From: an uncultured Alphaproteobacteria bacterium
GTDB lineage: Bacteria; Pseudomonadota; Alphaproteobacteria; HIMB59; GCA-002718135
Assembly: GCA_902602515.1 (NCBI GenBank)
Contig: CACKRG010000001.1
Location: 124,001 to 188,000, forward strand
DNA: 64,000 nucleotides
Direction of reading: 5' to 3'
In this document: positions 56,238-64,000 of the stretch, piece after piece
How the letters are laid out: every line of letters starts with the position of its first letter
How positions within the stretch are numbered: position 1 is the stretch's first letter
Position numbers and translations under genes: made by a program
Notes under the pieces: model-generated
Database searches by the model: none
What the model saw: only the letters and a program-made list of their open reading frames with translations
What the model was told of the DNA's origin: nothing

Positions 56238-57409
56238 TCTATTTCCTCTAAAACCTTTTTAATTATTGAAATTGATTTATCAATCTCTTTATAAGATACA
56301 ATTAGTGGTGGAGCTAATCTGATAGTATTATCTGCAGCAGGTACATTTAATAGCTTATTTTCTTTAAGTTTTGATGAGAACTTTAAATTATTTATTTTTG
56401 TTTTAATTCCTAATAAAAGCCCTGCTCCTCTTATTTCACTTATAATTTTCGAATGATACTCAATTTCCTTTAATTTTTTCCAGAAATATCTTGATGTTTT
56501 ATCTACTCTTTTTAAAAAACTTTTGTCAGAAATTATTTTTAAGACTTCCAAACCAACACTCATAGCTAGAGGATTGCCTCCATATGTTGAACCATGGCTT
56601 CCTTGAGTCATTGATATACATGCTTTTCTTGTTGATAAACAAGCACCTAAAGGAAAGCCTGAACCAATACCTTTTGCAACAGCCATTAAGTCTGGTTTAA
56701 TTTTTGCCCATTCATAAGAAAATAATTTACCAGATCTTCCAAATCCGCACTGAACTTCATCAGCAAAAAATAAAATATTTTTTTGATCACATATCTTTCT
56801 AATAAACTTTAAAAATTCTAGATCTGCTGGACGTATTCCACCTTCACCTTGTATAGGCTCAATAATAATTCCAGCTGTTTTGTGATTAATGGCCTTTTTT
56901 AGTTTATTAATATTATTGAATTCTATTTTTCTAAAACCAGAAAGAAGTGGGCCAAATCCATTAGTGTATTTTTTATTTTTTTGAGCGGATAATGCCCCAA
57001 AAGTTCTTCCATGAAATGCTCCATCAAATGAAATAATTTCAGTTTTACCTGTTTTATGAAAAGAATGATATCCCCTAATTATTTTTAATCCACATTCAAT
57101 TGATTCAGTTCCAGAATTTGTAAAGAAAACGTTTTCTGCAAAAGATTTTTTACAAAGCATTTTTGCAAATTCTTCTTGTTTTTTTATTATATATAAATTT
57201 GAAACATGCCAAAGTAAATTTGATTGTTTATTTAGTGCATTAATAAGTTTTGGGTGACAGTGTCCCAAAGAGTTTACTGCTATACCACTTGCAAAATCTA
57301 AAAACTTTTCATTTTTTTTATTATATAGGTAGCAGCCTTTACCTTTATAAAATTCTAGATTCTTATTGCCATATGTAGGCATTACATATGATTTACTTTT
57401 AATTCTCAT
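56234..57409 (-). CDS. argD: Acetylornithine aminotransferase
   Basis: PLP-dependent transaminase of arginine synthesis that can also act on succinyldiaminopimelate. The 391-residue protein has FFTNSGTESIECGLKI (95-110), FADEVQCGFGRSG with Asp217, and the PLP lysine Lys246 in MAVAKGIGSGFPLGACL. The C-terminal NTIRLAPPLIVS completes the substrate pocket. It is followed by argF with a 4-nt overlap and preceded by a permease gene 7 nt away. Confidence 0.96.
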   Translation of the reverse strand: MRIKSKSYVMPTYGNKNLEFYKGKGCYLYNKKNEKFLDFASGIAVNSLGHCHPKLINALNKQSNLLWHVSNLYIIKKQEEFAKMLCKKSFAENVFFTNSGTESIECGLKIIRGYHSFHKTGKTEIISFDGAFHGRTFGALSAQKNKKYTNGFGPLLSGFRKIEFNNINKLKKAINHKTAGIIIEPIQGEGGIRPADLEFLKFIRKICDQKNILFFADEVQCGFGRSGKLFSYEWAKIKPDLMAVAKGIGSGFPLGACLSTRKACISMTQGSHGSTYGGNPLAMSVGLEVLKIISDKSFLKRVDKTSRYFWKKLKEIEYHSKIISEIRGAGLLLGIKTKINNLKFSSKLKENKLLNVPAADNTIRLAPPLIVSYKEIDKSISIIKKVLEEIE

Positions 57410-57416
57410 TATTTTT

Positions 57417-58187
57417 TTAAAATTTAATTTTATATCCTTTTCGAAACATTAAATAACAGAATAAAACTAATATCATATTAATAATTATTAAAAATATCAT
57501 TCCTTGCAATAAAGAGCTATCAGAAACTCCTGTAAACGCATATCTAAAACCATCTATATTATAAAAGAAAGGATTTAATGATGAAACATTTTGCCAGAAA
57601 TCAGGGAGTCTTGAAATTGAATAAAAAGTTCCAGATAGAAAAGTTAATGGTAAAACTATAAAATTTGTTATTCCTTGTTGTTGATCCCATTTATCGGCCC
57701 AGATACCGACTATAGTGCCCAAAGATCCCATCATTATACATCCTGTTAAGGTATAAAATATAAGTGAAGATATAGAATATATTTCTAGTGGGACAAATAT
57801 TATAACACCTAAAGAGGTTGCAAAGCCACATACAATGCCTCTACAAACTGATCCTATAATATATCCAAGAGCTAATTCAACATTGTTTAAAGGAGCCATT
57901 AATACATCAATTATATTTCCTTGAAATTTAGATTGACCTATACTCGATGCAGAGTTTGCAAATGAATTTTGTAACATTGTCATCATAATCAAACCAGGAG
58001 CAATAAAAGATGGAAGGTCTATTCCATTTATTGTATCAACAGATCTTCCTAAAGCTAGACTAAATACAGCTAAAAACAATAAAGAGCTTATTGCTGGCCC
58101 AATAACTGTTTGAATACCAACTTTTAAGAATCTTCGAACTTCTTTTTTTACTAAAGTATAAAAACATAAATAATTATATGAATACAT
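57417..58187 (-). CDS. ABC-2 type transporter permease
   Basis: A 256-residue membrane protein with six hydrophobic segments (about 33-50, 62-80, 104-125, 132-158, 168-190 and 227-250). The block AVFSLALGRSVDTINGIDLPSFIAPGLIMMTML (core LPSFIAPGLIMM) and the FKFQGNIIDVLMAPLNNVELALG region match the ABC-2 family that exports polysaccharides or drugs. The ATP-binding partner is not adjacent, so the transporter is incomplete within this window. It lies 7 nt before argD on the minus strand. Confidence 0.88.
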   Translation of the reverse strand: MYSYNYLCFYTLVKKEVRRFLKVGIQTVIGPAISSLLFLAVFSLALGRSVDTINGIDLPSFIAPGLIMMTMLQNSFANSASSIGQSKFQGNIIDVLMAPLNNVELALGYIIGSVCRGIVCGFATSLGVIIFVPLEIYSISSLIFYTLTGCIMMGSLGTIVGIWADKWDQQQGITNFIVLPLTFLSGTFYSISRLPDFWQNVSSLNPFFYNIDGFRYAFTGVSDSSLLQGMIFLIIINMILVLFCYLMFRKGYKIKF

Positions 58188-58235
58188 ATTAGATCTTTTC
58201 TTTTAATATATTTATTTTATTTGTATATTGTTTTA

Positions 58236-58706
58236 GTGAATCAAAAAAAACTATTAAAATTTGCCATCGATTACTTGAGCAAATATGACTCTTCAAAAAA
58301 AAATTTAGTAAATGTACTTAAGAGAAAGATAAATAGATTAGGATTAGATGGTATTGAGAAAATTAATTTAATTAAATTAATAGACATTACTATTTTGAAA
58401 TTGGAAAAAAATAATTTTATTGATGACAATAGGTATTGTAACTCTAAAATTTCACAATTATCTAGATCAGGAAAATCAAAAAATTATATATTTAATTATC
58501 TCATAACAAAAGGGATTGATAAAACCAACATACAAAATAATTTTAAAATTTTTGAAGAAAATAATAATAATTGGGAAATGAATTCTGCAGCACATTTTAT
58601 TAAAAAAAAGAGACTTTTAAGTTCTAATTATAGTTATGAAAAAAAATTATCTAAAATGGCAAGAGCTGGTTTTAGTTATGATATTTGTAAAAAATTATTA
58701 GGCTAA
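58236..58706 (+). CDS. recX: RecA regulatory protein RecX
   Basis: Modulates RecA filaments. The 156-residue protein is recognised by KFAIDYLSKYDSSKKNLVNVLKRKI, FIDDNRYCNSKISQLSRSGKSKNYIFNYLITKGI (core DDNRYCNSKI and RSGKSKNYI) and the C-terminal KMARAGFSYDICKKLL, matching RecX helical repeats. The start is uncertain: GTG at 58236 fits the family, while TTG at 58221 would add five residues. It converges with the AI-2E-type gene and shares the CTAA stop palindrome. recA is not in this window. Confidence 0.82.
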   Translation: MNQKKLLKFAIDYLSKYDSSKKNLVNVLKRKINRLGLDGIEKINLIKLIDITILKLEKNNFIDDNRYCNSKISQLSRSGKSKNYIFNYLITKGIDKTNIQNNFKIFEENNNNWEMNSAAHFIKKKRLLSSNYSYEKKLSKMARAGFSYDICKKLLG

Positions 58707-59707
58707 CTTTCTTTAATATGTATTTTTCCTTCTAATAGTCTTGCTATTTGCTTTGTTGTTTCAAATCTTTCAAAAGTAATTCTGATTATTGCAGTAAGTG
58801 GAGCAGCGAGTAAAACTCCTATGAAACCCCAAATCATACCCCAAAATATTAATGACAATATGATTGTTATTGGGTGCAGTCCAAAGCTTTCTCCAAAAAT
58901 TTTTGGCTCTACAAAGTTACCCACTATCTGATGAACAATTGTCGGTAATAAAATTATTGATACCACTAATGTTGGATCATTATATTGTAAAAACGCGATT
59001 GGTAATGGTAACAATACAGCTATTACTGAACCAATAACAGGTATAAAATTTAAAATAAAAGTAAGAGTTCCAAAGATGAAGGCTAGTTCTAAACCAAGAA
59101 ACCAATAAATTAAACCTGCAGCTATGCCTGTGAAAGCAGAAGTAATAAATTTAGTAAAAATATATTTTTTAATTAATCTTATGATATCATTCCACTCTTC
59201 TGATGTATTTTTAGGAGGTGTGCCTAGCAATAAAAAGAGAGTAATAATTACTACAAGTAAAAATTTAGAGATAAAATTAGCACTATTGCTAAGTATTGTG
59301 GTTGCCCAATTAGTAATAGGTAATTCTAAAATTGTATTTCTAATAGTTTCTCTATCAATATTTATATCAAACTCTTGAAGTTTTATAATTAGTGCTTCAA
59401 TTAAAATTATTACTTTTTGATTATAATCATCTGCAGACTCTAAAAAAGTTGCGACAGAAGAAATTAAAAATGGAACAATTATTGAAAATAAAAAAACAAT
59501 TAAACAAATACTTACAAAAACAGCAATAAACCTATGTACACGTAGGTTTATAGTTTGAAAATCAATAATAGGATCTATTAATATTCTTAATAGAAGTGCT
59601 AATACAAATGGAACCATAATTGGTTGAGAAAAATTAAGTATAAAAGCAACAGCAATACTTGCTAAAATAAATAGTGAACCAGAAATTACTTTATTAGTCT
59701 CGTTCAC
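58703..59707 (-). CDS. AI-2E family transporter-like membrane protein
   Basis: A 334-residue protein of the PerM/AI-2E exporter family. About seven or eight hydrophobic segments are visible, with ILNFSQPIMVPFVLALLLRILIDP at the N-terminus, PPKNTSEEWNDIIRLIKKYI (about 165-185) and the conserved C-terminal IVHQIVGNFVEPKIFGESFGLHPITIILSLIFWG (core VEPKIFGESFGLHPITI). The substrate cannot be stated. It overlaps the MscS gene by 4 nt, so the two are a unit. Confidence 0.9.
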   Translation of the reverse strand: MNETNKVISGSLFILASIAVAFILNFSQPIMVPFVLALLLRILIDPIIDFQTINLRVHRFIAVFVSICLIVFLFSIIVPFLISSVATFLESADDYNQKVIILIEALIIKLQEFDINIDRETIRNTILELPITNWATTILSNSANFISKFLLVVIITLFLLLGTPPKNTSEEWNDIIRLIKKYIFTKFITSAFTGIAAGLIYWFLGLELAFIFGTLTFILNFIPVIGSVIAVLLPLPIAFLQYNDPTLVVSIILLPTIVHQIVGNFVEPKIFGESFGLHPITIILSLIFWGMIWGFIGVLLAAPLTAIIRITFERFETTKQIARLLEGKIHIKES

Positions 59708-60849
59708 TTTTTGTTATTCTCTTTGGGGTTAAATATTTCTGGTTTATCATTAGGAAAATTCTCAAAATATATAGATTGACTAGGGAATGCAAAAGCCGCA
59801 GAGTTTTTTTCAACAATCTCAATTATTTGTACTGCTAAGTTCTCTTTGATTTTCAAAAATTCACCCCAATCATTTGTATTTGTAAAAGCCTGTATCAACA
59901 TATCTATTGAACTATCAGAAAAGTTATTAATTCTAACATAAAAACCTGCATTTTCATTTTTCGCAAAATCTTTTTCATTTTCAATTAATTTAGTAATTTC
60001 ATTTCTTATATTTCGCAGTTGCTCAGTTGTAGTTCTATATTCTAAACCAATTAACCATCTAATCCTTCTATGATGTCTTCTTGTATAATTTGTAACTGAT
60101 TGTTCTGCAAATTTATAATTAGGCACCATCACCGGAGTTGAATCAAATCTTCTTACTAATGTAGATCTGAAACCAATTTGCTCTACCACTCCTTCTACTT
60201 CTCCAGATACCAAAATAACATCTCCAACTGTAAATCTTTTTTCCATAAGGATCATTATGCCACTGATTAAGTTTTTAAATAAATCTTGAGCTCCTAAAGC
60301 AACTGCAACCCCAAATAATCCCAATCCTGCAATTACTGGACCAACTCTAATTCCCCATAATTCTAATATTGCTACTGTTCCAAGTATAAGTACTAAAATT
60401 CTAAGTCCTTTAAGTGTCCAATCAACTAATGGTTTTGAAATTTTTGATTCAAAGTTTTTAATAACAAAAGAGAATGGAATAATAAGTTGATGTAGTAGCC
60501 AAAATATAAAAATAGTTATAAGAGACCTATTTACTAAATCGATAAAATTTTGGTTTTCACTAGTTAGATCAAGATAAGACGATGCAATAAAAAATCCAAT
60601 AACTACAGGAAAAAATTTTAATGGTCCGTCAAGGACTTCGATTACAGCATCATCAATTTTTGTAGTTGTTCTAGTTACAATTCTTGAAAGTCTATTTAAA
60701 ATAAACCTGGCTATTAATCTTCTTAATAAATAAAACAGTAAGAAAATAATTAGACTAATTATTATGTCAGTTGCATTTATACCAAAAACACCATTGTTCC
60801 ATACATCTAAAAAAAGACTATTAAAGCTATTGAATGTTTCCATAACCAA
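59704..60849 (-). CDS. MscS-family mechanosensitive channel
   Basis: A 381-residue membrane protein related to small-conductance mechanosensitive channels. The pore helix region VGPVIAGLGLFGVAVALGAQDLFKNLISGIMILMEKRFTVGD (core GLGLFGVAVALGAQDLFKNLISG) is followed by the beta domain with VEGVVEQIGFRSTLVRRFDSTPVMVPNYKF. Four hydrophobic segments precede it. It releases solutes on osmotic downshift. The gpx gene starts 20 nt away on the other strand. Confidence 0.94.
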   Translation of the reverse strand: MVMETFNSFNSLFLDVWNNGVFGINATDIIISLIIFLLFYLLRRLIARFILNRLSRIVTRTTTKIDDAVIEVLDGPLKFFPVVIGFFIASSYLDLTSENQNFIDLVNRSLITIFIFWLLHQLIIPFSFVIKNFESKISKPLVDWTLKGLRILVLILGTVAILELWGIRVGPVIAGLGLFGVAVALGAQDLFKNLISGIMILMEKRFTVGDVILVSGEVEGVVEQIGFRSTLVRRFDSTPVMVPNYKFAEQSVTNYTRRHHRRIRWLIGLEYRTTTEQLRNIRNEITKLIENEKDFAKNENAGFYVRINNFSDSSIDMLIQAFTNTNDWGEFLKIKENLAVQIIEIVEKNSAAFAFPSQSIYFENFPNDKPEIFNPKENNKK

Positions 60850-60869
60850 TATATTTATATCACACTAAC

Positions 60870-61406
60870 ATGAAAATTAGATTTTTACTTGTTTTTTTAA
60901 TTATGTTTGCACTAAAGAATACTTTAATGGCTAATGAAAACACAAATTTGTACGATTTTTCATTTGAAGATATCGATGGCAATGTAATAAACTTAAATAA
61001 ATTTGAAGGTAAACCAATTTTAGTTGTAAATACAGCATCTAGATGTGGTTTTACTCCTCAATATGCTAATCTTCAAAATTTATTTTTGGATTACAAAGAT
61101 AGTGATTTAACGATTATAGCAACCACTAGTAATTCGTTTGCTCAAGAATATAAAGATGTAGATGATATTAAAAAAATCTGCCTAGTTAACTATGGTGTCG
61201 GTTTTGTGACATCATCTCCCATGATTGTTAAGGGTGAAAATGCTCATCCAATGTATTCGTGGATAAATAATGAATATAATAAAACGCCTAAATGGAATTT
61301 TTTTAAATTTTTATTTGATAGAAATGGTAAATTAGTTAATTCGTGGTCTTCAATGACAAAACCCGATAGTTTTAAAATTACAAAACAGATAGATAAATTA
61401 ATATAA
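60870..61406 (+). CDS. Exported glutathione peroxidase family protein (Cys type)
   Basis: A 178-residue peroxidase-fold protein with a signal peptide (about 1-21, RFLLVFLIMFALKNTLMA). The catalytic Cys59 lies in NTASRCGFTPQYANLQ, and KWNFFKFLFDRNGK holds the conserved Trp-Asn. The FPCNQF block that normally brings the tetrad Gln and resolving Cys reads TTSNSF, so both are replaced. It would reduce peroxides outside the cytosol if active, but the missing residues make the mechanism uncertain. A bidirectional terminator begins 5 nt after the stop. Confidence 0.85.
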   Translation: MKIRFLLVFLIMFALKNTLMANENTNLYDFSFEDIDGNVINLNKFEGKPILVVNTASRCGFTPQYANLQNLFLDYKDSDLTIIATTSNSFAQEYKDVDDIKKICLVNYGVGFVTSSPMIVKGENAHPMYSWINNEYNKTPKWNFFKFLFDRNGKLVNSWSSMTKPDSFKITKQIDKLI

Positions 61407-61432
61407 AAAAAGGGCATTAAATGCCCTTTTTT
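61405..61432. terminator. Bidirectional intrinsic terminator between gpx and groEL
   Basis: GGGCAT (61412-61417) and ATGCCC (61421-61426) form a GC-rich stem with a TAA loop. It is flanked by seven A before (61405-61411) and six T after (61427-61432), so it works in both directions for convergent gpx and groEL. This is the clearest terminator in the window. Confidence 0.88.
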
Positions 61433-61452
61433 CTTAATTTAAATTAATTGAA

Positions 61453-63138
<1,686 letters not shown>

Positions 63139-63141
63139 TTA

Positions 63142-63444
63142 TTATTTCTTTTTACCTGATGTAATTATTCCCATTATGTCAGACTCTTTCATAATGAGAT
63201 AATCCTCACCATTCATTTTCACTTCTGTCCCTGACCATTTTCCAAAAAGTATTTTGTCACCTTTTTTTACATCTAATGGTACAAGTTTACCTGTTTCATC
63301 TCTAGCTCCAGAACCTACTTCCAATACTTCACCTTCCATTGGTTTTTCTTGAGCAGTATCTGGAATTATTATTCCTCCAGCTGTTTTTTGATCAGAATCT
63401 ACTCTTTTCACTAGTACTCTGTCATGCAAAGGTCTAAACTTCAT
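63142..63444 (-). CDS. groES: Co-chaperonin GroES
   Basis: 10-kDa cap of the GroEL ring, 100 residues. [42 protein letters not shown] (core LHDRVLVKR and GGIIIPD..QEKP.EGEV) and the C-terminal [27 protein letters not shown] are diagnostic. First gene of the groES-groEL operon, with the CIRCE operator and RpoH-like promoter directly upstream. Confidence 0.99.
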   Translation of the reverse strand: MKFRPLHDRVLVKRVDSDQKTAGGIIIPDTAQEKPMEGEVLEVGSGARDETGKLVPLDVKKGDKILFGKWSGTEVKMNGEDYLIMKESDIMGIITSGKKK

Positions 63445-63487
63445 ATTTCCTCATTTATTAAGTTATTGAAAAATAACATTTTTTTTA

Positions 63488-63514
63488 TTAGCACTCTCAC
63501 TATAAGAGTGCTAA
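63488..63514. promoter_or_regulatory. CIRCE operator (HrcA binding site) upstream of groES
   Basis: TTAGCACTC (63488-63496), a 9-nt spacer, then GAGTGCTAA (63506-63514): a perfect match to the CIRCE consensus. It lies 44 nt before the groES start on the minus strand. HrcA binds this element and represses chaperone genes; hrcA itself is outside the window. Confidence 0.96.
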
Positions 63515-63516
63515 TC

Positions 63517-63544
63517 ATTTAAGCATTATTAAAGCTGATTCAAG
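63517..63544 (-). promoter_or_regulatory. RpoH-like promoter of groESL
   Basis: On the minus strand CTTG (63544-63541), 17 nt, then CTTAAAT (63523-63517). The alphaproteobacterial RpoH consensus is CTTG, 17-18 nt, CYTATnT, so only one -10 base differs. The predicted start site falls inside CIRCE, a natural position for repression by HrcA. Confidence 0.6.
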
Positions 63545-63596
63545 TGCGAAATAAAGGTTTTTTTAAATTATTGAAACTTATGATATCAAACAAACT

Positions 63597-64000
63597 ATGG
63601 CTTTCATAAATGTATTTCTTAAAACATTGGGTTTTTTAATAGGCTCTCTTACATTTGTTATTATTTTAAGTTTATTAATATCCATTACCTCAAATGAAGA
63701 CAATAAATTTAAAGTTATTGAAGGTGAGCCAGATTCTAAAAATATTATTGCAGAAATATCACTTAATGGTCCAATATTTAACAACTACAACCAGTTTTTA
63801 ACAAGTGATTTTATAAGTTATATTGATCCAAATAAAATTAAAGAGCAATTAAAATTATTAGAAAAACATAATCCAAAAATAGTAATATTTAAAATAAATT
63901 CACCAGGTGGCACAGTGACAGCTACACATAATTTAGATAACATAATTAAAAAATTTAAAATTAAAAATAAATCAGAAATTTATTTTTACTCTGATGAAAT
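63597..64000 (+). CDS. sppA: S49-family signal peptide peptidase, SppA-like (partial)
   Basis: The first 134 residues of a gene that runs past the window. One membrane segment is visible at about 10-30 (LGFLIGSLTFVIILSLLISI). The S49 protease pattern follows: IIAEISLNGPIF, then KIVIFKINSPGGTVTATHN (core NSPGGTV), as in SppA N-terminal domains. The family digests cleaved signal peptides in the inner membrane. ATG 63597 is the only suitable start in frame. The catalytic Ser and Lys would lie further downstream. Confidence 0.85.
   Translation, partial: MAFINVFLKTLGFLIGSLTFVIILSLLISITSNEDNKFKVIEGEPDSKNIIAEISLNGPIFNNYNQFLTSDFISYIDPNKIKEQLKLLEKHNPKIVIFKINSPGGTVTATHNLDNIIKKFKIKNKSEIYFYSDE

Noticed and set aside
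63445-63596. A tRNA or small RNA gene between groES and the sppA-like gene
   Set aside because: The only structure is the CIRCE inverted repeat; no cloverleaf or terminator is visible.

Overview
This window comes from a compact, strongly AT-rich genome of a streamlined alphaproteobacterium, most likely marine plankton of the SAR11 or HIMB59/AEGEAN-169 kind. The lineage call is inference from gene content and order. The order tolQ-tolR-tolA-tolB-pal-cpoB-tilS-ftsH-glmM is alphaproteobacterial. So are the small families DUF1192 and DUF1013/TrcR, an RpoH-type sigma factor with the pattern 'EGNLAVYLQEIKKFPMLTAEEE', and abundant sarcosine, dimethylglycine and DmdA-like demethylation genes. Genes are packed almost end to end, often with 1-26 nt overlaps. 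No gene-free stretch exceeds about 155 nt. I saw no rRNA, tRNA, CRISPR array, insertion sequence or clear pseudogene.

Layout. 1-6.8 kb: end of a Usp-like gene, pyrE, a small cytidylyltransferase-like gene, pdxH, fabI, aroC, tlyA, xseB, a small membrane protein, rluD and rpoH. 6.8-21.8 kb, almost all minus strand: purA, hisZ, glmM, ftsH, tilS, cpoB, pal, tolB, tolA, tolR, tolQ, a Hjc-like nuclease, yebC, ymdB, 5-formyl-THF cyclo-ligase, zapA and a small coiled-coil gene. 21.8-27.6 kb: tkt, gap, an unknown gene, efp, suhB, rpmE, DUF1192 and trcR. 27.6-32.8 kb: a five-gene minus-strand operon of photolyase, FAD oxidoreductase, DUF1365, cyclopropane-fatty-acid-synthase family and DUF2878, probably for membrane lipid modification and light damage. 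32.8-34 kb: rpmG and trhO.

34-52 kb is the metabolic centre of the window. A plus-strand run carries a MetF-like protein, formate-THF ligase and heterotetrameric sarcosine oxidase (soxBDAG). A minus-strand run carries a dimethylglycine/sarcosine dehydrogenase with etfB, etfA and ETF-ubiquinone oxidoreductase. A separate DmdA-like GcvT-family gene follows. Together they suggest oxidation of N-methyl (and perhaps S- or O-methyl) groups through tetrahydrofolate to formate with ATP recovery, with dehydrogenase electrons passed through ETF to ubiquinone.

52-64 kb: an OmpA-like lipoprotein, apaG, trkH, a lipoprotein, argF, argD, an ABC-2 permease, recX, an AI-2E family protein, an MscS channel, a divergent glutathione peroxidase, groEL-groES and the start of an S49 (SppA-like) protease. 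The groES upstream region holds a perfect CIRCE operator next to an alphaproteobacterial RpoH-like promoter, so groESL looks controlled by both a repressor and a heat-shock sigma factor. A gene for the sigma factor is itself in this window.

The observations I rate highest are the Hjc-like nuclease where ruvCAB usually lies, the photolyase/lipid operon, and the C1 demethylation region with its inverted repeat upstream of fhs.
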